64,000 nucleotides of DNA from Xanthomonas dyei (GCF_002939865.1 NZ_MDEE01000026.1:1-64000); one strand, 5' to 3'. Shown: positions 26,988 to 38,621, counted from the stretch's first letter. Program-made: numbers and translations. The notes: a model not told the origin generated them from the letters alone.

Positions 26988-28454
26988 TTACAGCTCGCCC
27001 AGACCGGTGGCGCGGCCGTCTTCGCCCACTTCCAGCAGGCGCAGCGTATTGGTGGCGCCGTGCATTTCCATGTGCTCGCCGCTGGTGAACACCACGCGGT
27101 CGCCCGGGCCCATGCGCTCGTTTTCCACCAGCAGGCGGATGGCCGCACGTGCGGCTTCGCGCGGGGTCAGGCCACGGCTGTCGAAGCTGATCGGGAACAC
27201 ACCGCGCATCATCGCCATCTGGCGACGCGCGCCATCGTGACGGGTGAAGGCGTAGATCGGCATGTTGGAGCGGAAGCGCGACAGGAAGCGCGGCGTGCCG
27301 CCGGATTCGGTCAACGCCACCACGCCGCCCAGGCCGATGTGCTCGGACAGGAACATGGTCGCCATGGCGATCGCCTGATCGGCGCGCTGCAGGTTGCGTT
27401 GCGCCGCTTCGAAGTCGGTATCGAATTCGAACTGGTGCTCGGCGCCCAGGCAGATGCGTGCCATCGCTTCCACCGCGCGCACCGGATAGGCGCCGGCGGC
27501 GGTTTCGGCCGACAACATCACCGCGTCGGTACCGTCGATGACCGCGTTGGCCACGTCCAGCACTTCGGCGCGGGTCGGGATCGGGCTTTCGACCATCGAC
27601 TGCAGCATCTGCGTGGCGGTGATCACCACCTTGTTCTGCGCCAGCGACTCGCGAATGATCTTCTTCTGCAGGCCCGGCAATTCGGCATCGCCGATTTCCA
27701 CGCCCAGATCGCCGCGCGCCACCATCACCACGTCAGAGGCTTCGACGATTTCGACCAGATTTTCGATCGCTTCGGTGCGCTCGATCTTGGACACCAGCTG
27801 CGCATCGCAGCCGTGCTGCTGGGCGATCTGACGCGCGTCGTGCATGTCCTGCGCATTGCGGCAGAACGACACCGCGATGAAGTCCACGCCGATCTTGGCG
27901 ACGATGCCGATCAGCTCCTTGTCGCGCTCGGTCAGCGCGCCCAGCGACAGACCGCCGCCCTGCTTGTTCAAGCCCTTGCGGTCGGACAGCACGCCATCGT
28001 TGAGCACGGTGGTGACGATGCGTGCGCCCTGCACGTCGGTGACCTGCAACTGCACCAGGCCGTCGTCGAGCAGCAGCACATCGCCGGCCGCCACGTCCTG
28101 CGGCAGACCCAGGTAGCTCACGCCCACCTGATTCTGGTCGCCGGCCGGCGCATTGGCATCGGCCACCAGGTCGAAGCGCGCGCCCATGGTCAGCTTGATC
28201 TTGCCTTCGGCGAAGCGTTCGATACGGATCTTCGGGCCCGGCAGGTCGGCCAGGATGCCCACTTCGGCACCGGCGCGTGCAGCGGCGGCACGCACTTCGG
28301 CGGCACGCTTGGCCTGTCCGGACGGGTCGCCGTGGCTGAAGTTGAGGCGCACCACGTTGACGCCCGCCTTGAACAAAGCGTCCAGCACACCGGGCGCGTC
28401 CGTTGCCGGTCCGAGGGTGGCGAGGATCTTGGTGCGGCGTTGACGTTCTTTCAT
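26988..28454 (-). CDS. pykA: Pyruvate kinase (488 aa)
   Basis: Transfers phosphate from PEP to ADP, the last step of glycolysis. Visible are RRTKILATLGPATD at the N terminus, NFSHGDP, the ADPN-type DLPGPKIR, the active-site MVARGDLGVEI and the KIE R segment (VSKIERTEAI), then a C-terminal regulatory domain (about 350-488). The ATG at 28454 is preceded by AGGGAGG, a strong ribosome site, so I use it rather than the frame opening at 28514. Gene lies in the glycolytic cluster between the pgk-HAD pair and aldolase. Confidence 0.96.
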   Translation of the reverse strand: MKERQRRTKILATLGPATDAPGVLDALFKAGVNVVRLNFSHGDPSGQAKRAAEVRAAAARAGAEVGILADLPGPKIRIERFAEGKIKLTMGARFDLVADANAPAGDQNQVGVSYLGLPQDVAAGDVLLLDDGLVQLQVTDVQGARIVTTVLNDGVLSDRKGLNKQGGGLSLGALTERDKELIGIVAKIGVDFIAVSFCRNAQDMHDARQIAQQHGCDAQLVSKIERTEAIENLVEIVEASDVVMVARGDLGVEIGDAELPGLQKKIIRESLAQNKVVITATQMLQSMVESPIPTRAEVLDVANAVIDGTDAVMLSAETAAGAYPVRAVEAMARICLGAEHQFEFDTDFEAAQRNLQRADQAIAMATMFLSEHIGLGGVVALTESGGTPRFLSRFRSNMPIYAFTRHDGARRQMAMMRGVFPISFDSRGLTPREAARAAIRLLVENERMGPGDRVVFTSGEHMEMHGATNTLRLLEVGEDGRATGLGEL

Positions 28455-28712
28455 GATGGCCTCCCTGTAAAAGCCGCGAAACTTAACACACACGTCACGT
28501 ACCGAGGATGGCATTGCGGCATAGCCACCCTCCTATTCCGGCATGTCTTACAGACAGTGCGGGACAGTACGTCCGTTTACGCACGCGTTGCACTGGGCAA
28601 CGCGATGCGGTCGCCCCACCCTAACCCGGTGGCAGTGAAGAGCAATCTGTTGCATCACCTCGCGCAGCGCGCCAGCGGCGCCCAAGCGAGCGCCATCGCC
28701 GATGCGCGGCGC

Positions 28713-29360
28713 TCACGCGTGGATCAACTGCGTCAGTTGCGCCGGCGTGTGCGCAATCGCGCCGGCGCCTGCAGCGCGCAGCTCGGCCTCGTCGCCAAAG
28801 CCCCACAACACACCGATGCTGTGGATGCCGTGGTGATTGGCGCCATCGATATCCATGCGACGGTCGCCGATCATCACACAGCCGGTCTTGTCGATCTCAA
28901 GGCGGCGCAGTGCTTCGGCGATCAGGTCCGGCTTGAAGCGGCGTTCGCCATCTTCGCTGGAACCGATCACGTTCTCGAAGCATGCACCGAACGGCAGGTG
29001 CTCGACGATGCGGCGTGCGTACCGCTCGTTCTTGGAGGTGACCACGGCCAGGCGATGGCCGGCGCGTTGCAGGCCGGTGACCACCTCACCGATGCCATCG
29101 AACACGCTGAGTTCGGTCCAGCCCACCGCGTCGTAGCGCACGCGGTAGAGGCCCAGCGCGCGCTGCACCAGCTCCGGGTCCTGCGGAAAACACTCGGCAA
29201 AGCTGTCGCGCAACGGCGGGCCGATCCAGGCACGCAAGGTCTGAGGCGATGGACGCGGCTGGCCGACGGCATCGAAGGCATGCACGATGCTGGCGACGAT
29301 GCCCGGCTCCGAATCCACCAGCGTGCCGTCCAGATCGAAGAACAGCGTGGCTGCACTCAC
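28713..29360 (-). CDS. HAD-family phosphatase, phosphoglycolate phosphatase-like (215 aa)
   Basis: Haloacid dehalogenase-type hydrolase. Motif I is [14 protein letters not shown] at residues 7-20, motif II VVTSKN, motif III lysine in FKPD, and motif [14 protein letters not shown]. The small alpha-helical cap (about 20-85) places it with phosphoglycolate/beta-phosphoglucomutase-like members. The start is a GTG whose bases overlap the pgk stop (GTGA, 4-bp overlap), so it is coupled to pgk. Possible roles are repair of 2-phosphoglycolate or another phosphorylated side product of glycolysis; the exact substrate is not readable. Confidence 0.88.
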   Translation of the reverse strand: MSAATLFFDLDGTLVDSEPGIVASIVHAFDAVGQPRPSPQTLRAWIGPPLRDSFAECFPQDPELVQRALGLYRVRYDAVGWTELSVFDGIGEVVTGLQRAGHRLAVVTSKNERYARRIVEHLPFGACFENVIGSSEDGERRFKPDLIAEALRRLEIDKTGCVMIGDRRMDIDGANHHGIHSIGVLWGFGDEAELRAAGAGAIAHTPAQLTQLIHA

Positions 29361-30532
29361 TTGCCGCGGGCCTCGAGCGCGGCAACGGCCGGCAAGGTTT
29401 TGCCTTCCAGAAATTCCAGGAACGCGCCGCCACCGGTGGAAATGTAGGTGACGTCTTTGGCGATGTCGTACTTGTCCACCGCCGCCAGGGTGTCGCCGCC
29501 GCCGGCGATGGAAAACGCCTTGGATGCGGCGATCGCGCGTGCCAGGGTTTCGGTGCCATGGCTGAAGGGCTCGAATTCGAACACACCGACCGGGCCGTTC
29601 CACACCACCGTGCCGGCATTGGCGATCATCTCGGCATAGTGCTGGGCGGTCTGCGGGCCGATGTCGAGAATCAGATCGTCCGCCTCGACGGCGTCGAGCG
29701 GCTTCACCGTGGCTTGCGCATCGGGCAGGAATTGCTTGGCGACGACCACGTCGGTGGGCAGCGGAATCTCCGCGCCGCGCGTTTTGGCATCGGCCACGAT
29801 CTGGTTGGCGGTCGGAATCAGATCCGGCTCGTTCAAGGACTTGCCCACCGCATACCCGGCGGCGGCGATGAAGGTGTTGGCGATACCGCCACCGACGATC
29901 AGCTGGTCGACTTTGTTGACCAGATTGGAGAGCAGCTCCAGCTTGGTCGAGACCTTGCTGCCGGCCACGATCGCCAGCAGCGGCTTGGCCGGGTTATCCA
30001 GCGCCTTGGCCAGCGCATCGAGTTCGGCCATAAGCAGCGGGCCACCGGCGGCCACCGGCGCGAAGCGGATCACCCCATGCGTGGACGCCTGCGCACGATG
30101 CGCGGTGCCAAAGGCATCCATGACGAACACATCGCACAGCGCGGCATATTTGCGTGCAAGGGTCTCGTCGTCCTTGCCCTCGCCGACATTCATGCGGCAA
30201 TTTTCCAACAGCACCACCTGGCCCGGCGCGACCTCCACACCGTCCACCCAATCGCGCACCAGGCTGACTTCGACACCCAGCAAGGTGGTCAGCCGCGCAG
30301 CGACCGGCGCCAGCGAATCTTCTTCGCTCCAGCTGCCTTCCTTCGGGCGGCCCAGGTGCGAGGTGACCATCACCGCCGCGCCTTTTTCCAGCGCCAGCTT
30401 GAGGGTGGGCACCGAGGCGGTGATGCGCTGCTCGGAGGTGATCTGGCCGTTATCGATCGGCACGTTGAGATCCTGGCGGATCAGCACGCGCTTGCCGGAG
30501 AGATCGAGGTCGGTCATACGGACAATGGACAT
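29357..30532 (-). CDS. pgk: Phosphoglycerate kinase (391 aa)
   Basis: Transfers phosphate from 1,3-bisphosphoglycerate to ADP. Visible are the N-terminal [23 protein letters not shown], the [12 protein letters not shown] region, the GGGIANTFI segment and the C-terminal nucleotide part [14 protein letters not shown] with [12 protein letters not shown] and [13 protein letters not shown]. The 391-residue length is standard. It is coupled to the downstream HAD phosphatase gene. About 450 bp upstream separate it from the DUF3999 gene, a span that includes a half-copy of the GGGAATCGG repeat next to its promoter. Confidence 0.97.
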   Translation of the reverse strand: MSIVRMTDLDLSGKRVLIRQDLNVPIDNGQITSEQRITASVPTLKLALEKGAAVMVTSHLGRPKEGSWSEEDSLAPVAARLTTLLGVEVSLVRDWVDGVEVAPGQVVLLENCRMNVGEGKDDETLARKYAALCDVFVMDAFGTAHRAQASTHGVIRFAPVAAGGPLLMAELDALAKALDNPAKPLLAIVAGSKVSTKLELLSNLVNKVDQLIVGGGIANTFIAAAGYAVGKSLNEPDLIPTANQIVADAKTRGAEIPLPTDVVVAKQFLPDAQATVKPLDAVEADDLILDIGPQTAQHYAEMIANAGTVVWNGPVGVFEFEPFSHGTETLARAIAASKAFSIAGGGDTLAAVDKYDIAKDVTYISTGGGAFLEFLEGKTLPAVAALEARGK

Positions 30533-30981
30533 GGGCTTGGCTCGCTAAGTCTTGGAATTCGGGAATCGGAAGGGGGGATTGGTACACGGCGCCGCGCCTG
30601 CGTTGGACGCGTGCGTGCACCTTCTGTGCGCGGAGGAAATCACGCTACTGCGCCGCCTTGACGGAGCAGCACCTTGCAAAAATGCCGCCATTGCAACTGC
30701 GGCAGACACGAACGGCAGTCGACCGGAGACGACGCGCAATGCGACCGCCTTGGCGGCGGGGATTGGACAATCATGATTCGGGATCGGCGCGCCGTACCGC
30801 AACGAGGCAGTGCGCCGGACGGGCGCTGCCGTACATGCGGATGGCGCCAACTCTGATCGGTCGAACACGACGGGCAATGCGGCTGCCTGGGCGACGGGGG
30901 ATACCCATTGTCCGGCCTTCGCAGCAAAGCGGCAAACCCGCATCGCCCGCACAGATCTGGCGAGCGTGCGATAGCGAAGCG
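30533..30981. other. Intergenic region upstream of pgk with decayed repeats
   Basis: A half-copy of the GGGAATCGG-type repeat lies at about 30551-30583. Two diverged direct repeats of about 45 bp, around 30726-30773 and 30863-30915, share CGACG(C/G)GCAATGCG and CGGGG. The pgk promoter must lie in the left part. No gene supported. Confidence 0.45.
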
Positions 30982-32325
30982 TTACAGCGGCCGCTCCGTA
31001 CCGGATTTGCGCAGCAGACTGACCGCAAAACCGCCGACCAGCAAGGCGCCACCGACCAGCAGCGCCCAGAGCAGCCATTGTTTCCAGTCGCGCGGCGTGG
31101 CGGCCGGCTGCAGTGCCGCATCGCCGGCAAGCGGCTGTGCCTGCGCGGCCATACTGGCCTGCACGGGCTGCCACTGCATTCCGCGCTCCTGCCGCAGCGC
31201 CTGCAGCATCGAGGCCAATGGCGCGTCGCCACGTTGCACGCGCGCGCTGCCAGCGACGAGCGCATACGGCGGCTGCCCCTGCGCAAGAAACATCAATCGC
31301 TCCGGTTGATACCCCGCGCGCAAGGTCGGCACTGCGGTACTGCGGCCCTGGGCAGCCACCAATCGCCACTGACGATCGCGCACGGGTGCGGACAACAGCT
31401 GCGGGGGCGAGGCGCCATTGCCCAGCCGATACGCCAGCCATGGCCCGGCGCGACGCAGCCACGGTGCGTCGTCGGCGTCACGGCTTTCCACGACCCACTC
31501 CACTGCTTCGGCCAGACCGCCGCCGACATCCAGCTGGGTAATCGGAAAGCGGCCGGGCACGACATAGGTCACGCCGGTGTCGTGTGCAGTGCCCTGCAAG
31601 TCCAGCCAGGACAGTTGGGTGGGCGCAACCGCGCCATCCACTTCCGCATCGACCGCGCGCAACGGCGGCAAGCTGCCCGATACCGGCACGATGCGCAGGT
31701 ATTTTGCGCCGTCGTCCAGCGCGATGCGGCGTTGCTGCAGCCGCTGCGCCTGATTGTCCAAGGCCATGACTGTTGCATCGGAAGCGAGCACACGCCAGTC
31801 GCGCAGATCGTCGCTGCCCTCCACACGCAGCTGCGCCTGCACCGGCGTATTGCCCTCCCAGTCCAGCAACAACGCACGCGGGCGATCGCGCAATGCGCTG
31901 GCGTCGATCAACCAGCTGCCGACGCCGGGCGCTGCGGGCGCACCGGTTGCAAAGCGCCCTTCCAGCCGCCGCACTGCCCCGCTGGCATCGCGCTCGGCAA
32001 TCAACTGCAGATCGCCGTTGGCCGGCGCAGCGCCTTCCGGCAATGCGAACAACGGCAACCGCTGCCGACGCGATGCGGATGGCTCAGCGGCGACGGGCAG
32101 CGGCGCAGTGGGCATTTCTTCGCCACGCGCATCGATCACCGTGACATCGCCTAATTCCGCATCGACTGCACTGCGATACACCGCCTCGCTCAAGCTCAGC
32201 TGGTACAGGCCGGCATCGGAGCCGGCCACCTGCAGCGGCCATTGTTGCCGATAGTCCTGCCGCACATCGGCCGCCTGCGCCATCAGCGGCACCAGTAGCG
32301 ACCATCCCCAATGCTTCGTACTCAT
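30982..32325 (-). CDS. DUF3999 family protein (447 aa)
   Basis: Uncharacterised envelope protein. It has an N-terminal signal-like segment (WGWSLLVPLMAQAADVRQDY), a long beta-rich periplasmic region with RVEGSDDLRDWRVLASDATV, and one C-terminal TM helix (about 414-436, WLLWALLVGGALLVGGFAVSLL) with a short basic tail. This order fits DUF3999. It overlaps the DUF2339 gene by 4 bp; the two families commonly occur as a pair, which suggests a shared complex. Function unknown. Confidence 0.85.
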   Translation of the reverse strand: MSTKHWGWSLLVPLMAQAADVRQDYRQQWPLQVAGSDAGLYQLSLSEAVYRSAVDAELGDVTVIDARGEEMPTAPLPVAAEPSASRRQRLPLFALPEGAAPANGDLQLIAERDASGAVRRLEGRFATGAPAAPGVGSWLIDASALRDRPRALLLDWEGNTPVQAQLRVEGSDDLRDWRVLASDATVMALDNQAQRLQQRRIALDDGAKYLRIVPVSGSLPPLRAVDAEVDGAVAPTQLSWLDLQGTAHDTGVTYVVPGRFPITQLDVGGGLAEAVEWVVESRDADDAPWLRRAGPWLAYRLGNGASPPQLLSAPVRDRQWRLVAAQGRSTAVPTLRAGYQPERLMFLAQGQPPYALVAGSARVQRGDAPLASMLQALRQERGMQWQPVQASMAAQAQPLAGDAALQPAATPRDWKQWLLWALLVGGALLVGGFAVSLLRKSGTERPL

Positions 32326-35135
32326 GCCTGATCCTTTGCCGCGCCATCGTCGTCGACAGCGCGCTCTTCAATCGCCGGACGCGGCGGCGCCGGCGCCAGA
32401 TACCCCACCACCGTACACAACAGGCCGTAGGCCATGAACGAGCCGATGCCGAGCAGATTGCCCAGATGCTGGCGATCGACCAGCACCAGCTTGGCCAGCA
32501 CCAGACCCATCAACAAGGCACCGCCCAGCCACAGTCCGCGCTGCCCGCGACGCGAGCCGACCACCCAACCCAGCACACCCAGCACGCTCCAGACGATGGT
32601 CAGGCTGGTCTGCGACACCGTCGCGCCCACCAACGCTGCATTCCACGGCACACCGCCCCAGTGATGCACGCTGTGCAAGGTGCTGCCGGTGATCAACACC
32701 CAGCCCAGCACACCGAGCGCAGTAACGCGCCGACATTGCAGGATCGCCGGCGCGTGCGTCGACCACGCCCAGCGCGCGACCAAGGCAAGCACCGCCAGCT
32801 GCGCCAGTTCGGCCGGGTTGAGCAAGGGCACCCAGGGCAATGGCGCGGCGCTGACCGGATCCAGCAATGCGAGCAGCCAACCGATACCCAATACCGCGAA
32901 CACGCAGCTCAGCAACCCGGTGCGCGCAGGATCGAAGCGCGCCCCCTGCGGCCAGGTCAGCCACGGCCAGCGCAGCAAGCCCACGGTCGCCACGGCAAGC
33001 CACGGCACCGCCAGCAAGGCGCAGCGCCAGCCGTTGGCAAGCGCAAACGCATCGGCCAGCCAGACCGCACCCAACGACACCACCGACGGCCACAACAGCC
33101 ACCAGATGAACTGCGCGACCACGGCGCCTGCGCCAGGCTGCATCCGCAGGCACCACAATGCCCGCGCGCCTGCCAGCGCAAACGCCAGCCAGGCCAGGGC
33201 ACCCCAATGCGCGAAGGGCTGCGTATGCGCATGGTTCTGCCACAGCGCCAACGGCGCGGCCAGCGCCAGACCCGCCATGACCGTCCACACCAATGCAGCG
33301 GCAGGGCGACGGCGGTGCACCTCGGCCACCAGCCACACGCTGAACGCGACGAAGCCCAGCAGCAGATCCGGCTCGCTGCGCAGATCGCCGGCAAAGCGCA
33401 GGATTTCGTGTACCCCGCACATGGTCCACCAGCCCAGCCCCCACAGATACGCCACCAGCGCGCTCCGCCGATGACCCGCATCGCGCAGGAACCAGGCACT
33501 GGCCCAGCCGGCAATGGCGATCAGCAAGCTGCTCATGCAGGTGGCATTGGCCACCGCCACGTTGTCGTAACGCCACGCATCCACACCGAAGGCCACCCCC
33601 ACCGCTGCCATCAGCTGCAAGGCCACACCGCTGATCTGCGGAATGCGTCGCTGCTGGCGCAGGCCCAGCCACAACAGCCCCACGCCTTCCAGCGCGAACA
33701 CGCTGGCGGTGGCACGCGCCGACAACGCCAACGGCACTGCCAGCGTCGCAAAGCCGACGGCCAGCATCGCGTGCGCCTGGCCCAGCAAACGTGTGGAGTC
33801 ACGCCGCAGCAACCAGCTCGCAAGACCTGCATACAACGCCGCCACGGCGACGGCGCACAACGCCAACGGCAGGCGATCGCCTTCCAGCAAACGCGCCTGC
33901 AACGCAAAGGCGACCAAAGGCGTGCCGAACAACAGGCTGCCATCGATGAGCTTGCCCGCACTGCCGTCGCCGCGCCGCGCATGCAGCACCGGAATCGCGA
34001 CATACATGGCGAAGAACAGCAACAAGAACGGCTCGGTGCTGGCGAATTTTGCCGGGGTGTACTGCAGCGCGCCCCACAGCGTGCCGATGCCAAAGGTAAA
34101 GGCGAACCCAAGCAGGTTGAGCACGCGCCACGGCCGCGTCCACGCAATCGCCACGATGCCGGCGTTGAGCACGGCGTAATACAAAAACAGCCCGACATGA
34201 TTGCCGCTGCCGGTGGATAACCAGATTGGCGCAAGAAACCCGGCAAGCACGCCCAACACCGCCAGCGTGCGCGAATCCTGTACCACCGCCAGCACGCACA
34301 TGCCGGCAATCAGCACCACGCTGATGCCCATCGCCAGCCCGGCGCCCAGCAAGCTGTACAACTTGAATGCCGCAAACACCGTCAGCAACAAGCCGCCGAT
34401 GGCACCGCCCTGCAACGCCAACGCAAACCCGGGCCGCTGCAACCGCTGCTTCCAGCCAAATACCAGACCGACCAGCGCCAGCACGCTGATGCCGGCCAAC
34501 CGCAGCTCGACCGGCATGCGCATCCAGCCCTGATCGCTGGCGTACTTCAACAACGACGCCACGCCAGCCAGCAACACCAGCATGCCCACCTTGACCGGCA
34601 CATTGCCTTCGGTGAACCAGCGTTTTACCGCGCCGAAGGCGCGCGTGATCGGGTCCGGTTGCGCTGGCAGCGCAGGCAATTCCTGCGACTGCTGTGGCAG
34701 TCCTTGCGGCTCCGACGGCGACGACGAGGCTTGCCAGCTGGACGCAGGCGGTATCTGCTGTGTTTGACCGGCAACCGACGCTGCAGGCGCGTCGACAGGC
34801 AGTGTTGGCGGCAGCGATGCCACAGGCGCAGACGCCCCAACGCGATCCGACGTGGGCGACAACTCGGATGACTCAGGCACCGCAGCGCTGGCTGCGGATG
34901 TGTCGAATACAGGCGGGTCGCCCGGCTGCGGCCAAGCGTCTGTCGGCGCAGAAGCTGGCCTTTCTGCCACACGCGCTGCTGCATCCGCAGGCGCATTCCC
35001 CGCCTGCCACTGCGCAAGCCGCTGTTCCAGCGCATCCACCCGCCGCCGCAGCCCGGCAATCCACACCAGCGCGATCACCACGCCCACCGGCACCGCGAGC
35101 AGCACCAGGGCCACCAGCACGATTATCGTTTCCAA
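32322..35135 (-). CDS. DUF2339 polytopic membrane protein (937 aa)
   Basis: Very hydrophobic protein: an N-terminal helix (METIIVLVALVLLAVPVGVVI), a short coiled coil (RRRVDALEQRLAQW), a Pro/Ala/Ser-rich linker (about 50-165), then some 24 closely spaced TM helices to the end. This design is DUF2339. It is co-transcribed with, and upstream of, the DUF3999 gene. The pair interrupts the glycolytic cluster between gap and pgk. Function unknown; a role in envelope or transport of a lipid-linked compound would be speculation. Confidence 0.87.
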   Translation of the reverse strand: METIIVLVALVLLAVPVGVVIALVWIAGLRRRVDALEQRLAQWQAGNAPADAAARVAERPASAPTDAWPQPGDPPVFDTSAASAAVPESSELSPTSDRVGASAPVASLPPTLPVDAPAASVAGQTQQIPPASSWQASSSPSEPQGLPQQSQELPALPAQPDPITRAFGAVKRWFTEGNVPVKVGMLVLLAGVASLLKYASDQGWMRMPVELRLAGISVLALVGLVFGWKQRLQRPGFALALQGGAIGGLLLTVFAAFKLYSLLGAGLAMGISVVLIAGMCVLAVVQDSRTLAVLGVLAGFLAPIWLSTGSGNHVGLFLYYAVLNAGIVAIAWTRPWRVLNLLGFAFTFGIGTLWGALQYTPAKFASTEPFLLLFFAMYVAIPVLHARRGDGSAGKLIDGSLLFGTPLVAFALQARLLEGDRLPLALCAVAVAALYAGLASWLLRRDSTRLLGQAHAMLAVGFATLAVPLALSARATASVFALEGVGLLWLGLRQQRRIPQISGVALQLMAAVGVAFGVDAWRYDNVAVANATCMSSLLIAIAGWASAWFLRDAGHRRSALVAYLWGLGWWTMCGVHEILRFAGDLRSEPDLLLGFVAFSVWLVAEVHRRRPAAALVWTVMAGLALAAPLALWQNHAHTQPFAHWGALAWLAFALAGARALWCLRMQPGAGAVVAQFIWWLLWPSVVSLGAVWLADAFALANGWRCALLAVPWLAVATVGLLRWPWLTWPQGARFDPARTGLLSCVFAVLGIGWLLALLDPVSAAPLPWVPLLNPAELAQLAVLALVARWAWSTHAPAILQCRRVTALGVLGWVLITGSTLHSVHHWGGVPWNAALVGATVSQTSLTIVWSVLGVLGWVVGSRRGQRGLWLGGALLMGLVLAKLVLVDRQHLGNLLGIGSFMAYGLLCTVVGYLAPAPPRPAIEERAVDDDGAAKDQA

Positions 35136-35461
35136 CGCCTATCCCCTAGCCGGCATCCGGCCGACTCTAGCGCCGCCATGCTACTCGGCGTACGCACGAA
35201 AGTCGGCATCGCCGCGCATAAGCGCACGACAAGACGCTGCGCCCAAGACGACCTGGACGGTAAAGCAGGTGGCTCGCCTACCGGGTGCCTGCGTCTTGCA
35301 GTAAAGCCAGCCGCGCAGCTTGCGCATGCCATGGGGCGGACAACACGTCTGGGGGACACCTGCGGCTTTACATCCACACCCCACCGGGCCTGCCACCGGA
35401 ACGAGCGAAACGCCCATAAAAAACCCCGGACGAACCGGGGTCTTTTGCACAACGTCAGATC
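35136..35461. other. Intergenic region between gap and the DUF2339 gene
   Basis: Contains the gap terminator at its right end and, toward the left, the presumed start region of the DUF2339-DUF3999 operon. No gene seen. Confidence 0.5.
35413..35445 (-). terminator. Rho-independent terminator of gap
   Basis: On the minus strand GACCCCGG and CCGGGGTT pair around TTCGT, followed by TTTTTTATGGG. Confidence 0.92.
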
Positions 35462-36918
<1,457 letters not shown>

Positions 36919-37431
36919 ATGCGTCGCACCCTGTTCTCTCTGGCTTTGGCTCTGGCTGCCACCCCGGCGCTGGCCGCCGGCGTGATGCATTACACCGAAA
37001 AGGCGGCGCTGCCTGTCGACGGTGAAGCACGTGAAGTCGCCGCGCTGTTCGATACCTGGAACGCCGCGCTGGCGACGGGCAACCCGCACAAGGTGGCCGA
37101 TCTGTATGCACCCGATGGCGTCCTGCTGCCGACGGTCTCCAACGAAGTGCGTGCCTCGCGCGAGCAGATCGAAAAGTACTTCGAGATGTTCCTGACCAAA
37201 AAGCCGCAGGGCGTGGTCAATTACCGCACCGTGCGCGTGCTCGATGACGACAGCGCGGTGGATGCGGGCGTGTACACCTTCACGCTGACCGACAAGGCCG
37301 GCAAGAAGAGCAATGTGCAGGCGCGCTACACCTTCGTGTACGAAAAGCGCGACGGCAAGTGGCTGATCATCAACCACCACAGCTCGGCGATGCCGGAAGT
37401 GGATGCCCCGCAGGTCGCCAAGACCAAGTAA
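36919..37431 (+). CDS. Secreted SnoaL-like / SgcJ-EcaC family protein (170 aa)
   Basis: A signal peptide (MRRTLFSLALALAATPALAAG) precedes a compact NTF2-like cone domain: VAALFDTWNAALATGNPHKVADLYAPDGVLLPTVS, then EQIEKYFEMFL and the strand RYTFVYEKRDGKWLIINHHSSAMP. That is the pattern of the CaMKII-association/SnoaL-like family called SgcJ/EcaC. Such proteins are often periplasmic with no known substrate. It is monocistronic, divergent from gap. Confidence 0.85.
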   Translation: MRRTLFSLALALAATPALAAGVMHYTEKAALPVDGEAREVAALFDTWNAALATGNPHKVADLYAPDGVLLPTVSNEVRASREQIEKYFEMFLTKKPQGVVNYRTVRVLDDDSAVDAGVYTFTLTDKAGKKSNVQARYTFVYEKRDGKWLIINHHSSAMPEVDAPQVAKTK

Positions 37432-37733
37432 GTGCGGGCGCCTAGGAGGACGCCGCCCGCTGTCTGCGGCCCGCTGCATGTCACCGTCGGTACACCTCCC
37501 CCGCCGACGGTGGCGCGATCTGTAGCGCACCGCACATCCAACATGCGGCCTGCCTGCGACAAGCGCCAGGACACCCAACATTGCTGTCACTGCGCAGCGA
37601 CGCTGCCGTCGACCCATCACCACCGGCATCGCGGTGAGCCGGATGGTCGCGGCCCTGGTTTGATCAGGATCAAGGCGGCCGCGGCGCAAACCCACAAGAC
37701 TTTGTCCATCCACTCCACACAACGAGACTCTTT
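37432..37733. other. Intergenic region before the first ompW gene
   Basis: A hairpin with 9-bp arms CACCGTCGG (37482-37490) and CCGACGGTG (37504-37512) lies about 50 bp after the SnoaL-like gene; it has no T tract. Otherwise nothing seen apart from the ompW promoter region. Confidence 0.45.
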
Positions 37734-38357
37734 ATGCGCATGCGCTCTACCTTTCTGCTCGCCGGCCTGGCCGCCAGCCTGGCCAGCGTCCCCGCACTGG
37801 CTCAATCCAAAGGCGACTGGACCGTTGCCGTCGGCGCGCACCAGGTTGCTCCCAAATCCGACAATGGCCGTCTGGTCGGCGGCACGCTCGAAGCGGACGT
37901 GGGCAAGGACATCAAACCGACCTTTACGGCCGAATACTTCATCGCAGACAACCTGGGCATCGAGATACTGGCAGCGCTGCCGTTCGAGCACGACATCGCC
38001 CTGCGCGGGCTGGGCCGCGTCGGCAGCACCAAACATCTGCCGCCGGTAGTGTCGCTGCAGTACCACTTCAACAGCCAGGGCAAGGTGTCGCCCTTCGTCG
38101 GCGCCGGCATCAATTACACGCGGTTCTTCAGCACCGATACCCGCGGCGCGCTGGCCGGCAGCGAGCTGGAACTGGACGATTCGTGGGGCCTGGCCCTGCA
38201 TGCCGGGCTGGACTTCAAGCTCAGCGAGCGCGGCGCGCTGCGCGTCAACGCACGCTGGATCGACATCGACAGCGAAGCACGCCTCGACGGCACCCGCATC
38301 GGCACGGTCAATATCGACCCGCTGGTCTACGGCGCGGCGTACGTCTACCGGTTCTAA
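37734..38357 (+). CDS. ompW: OmpW-family outer-membrane protein, copy 1 (207 aa)
   Basis: Eight-stranded outer-membrane barrel. A signal peptide (MRMRSTFLLAGLAASLASVPALAQ) is followed by alternating hydrophobic strands and the OmpW features LQYHFNSQGKVSPFVGAGINYTRFF and the C-terminal VDPLVYG-like NIDPLVYGAAYVYRF ending in Phe. It is similar in layout and in several blocks to the neighbour at 38622, so the two look like an old tandem duplication. Its stop codon TAA is also the first bases of a MITE-like element, so the insertion sits directly against the gene. OmpW proteins may carry small hydrophobic molecules; no ligand is indicated. Confidence 0.9.
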   Translation: MRMRSTFLLAGLAASLASVPALAQSKGDWTVAVGAHQVAPKSDNGRLVGGTLEADVGKDIKPTFTAEYFIADNLGIEILAALPFEHDIALRGLGRVGSTKHLPPVVSLQYHFNSQGKVSPFVGAGINYTRFFSTDTRGALAGSELELDDSWGLALHAGLDFKLSERGALRVNARWIDIDSEARLDGTRIGTVNIDPLVYGAAYVYRF

Positions 38358-38503
38358 GAGCCGCTAACAAACCGACTGTGCTCACCACCAGGCGGGCGCG
38401 GCCGGTGCTCGGTGCGGCATGGACCACGCGTACACTTCCGGTTCCTCCGCGCCGTCCACACCCACCTGACGACTGCTCGCCAGGTTCTATCAGCCACTCT
38501 GAG
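38355..38503. mobile_element. MITE-like element, copy 1 (about 149 bp)
   Basis: Non-coding element matching copy 2 at 54432-54600 over its full length (about three-quarters identical by eye), including GACTGTGCTCACC near one end and CTGACGACTGCTCGC near the other. Ends are imperfect inverted repeats: TAAGAGCCGCTAACAAACC on the left versus the complement of GGTTCTATCAGCCACTCTGA on the right. The left end overlaps the ompW stop. Confidence 0.7.
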
Positions 38504-38621
38504 ACACAGCGGCAAGCGCGGTGCATCTCTGGCACACTTGACGTCCAGGGACGTGCATCCACCGCCGGAGTTGCGGACAGGTCGGTCACGTCGAACGCCT
38601 GTCCGACCTACCGGGGATTCC

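Noticed and set aside
26928..29447. 839-codon plus-strand frame opposite pyruvate kinase and the HAD phosphatase
   Set aside because: Composition is His/Gln/Ala/Arg-rich without motifs; both minus-strand genes are clear.
32322..35135. DUF2339 protein as an O-antigen ligase or transporter of known class
   Set aside because: TM number and the N-terminal coiled coil fit DUF2339, and no ligase or transporter motif is visible.
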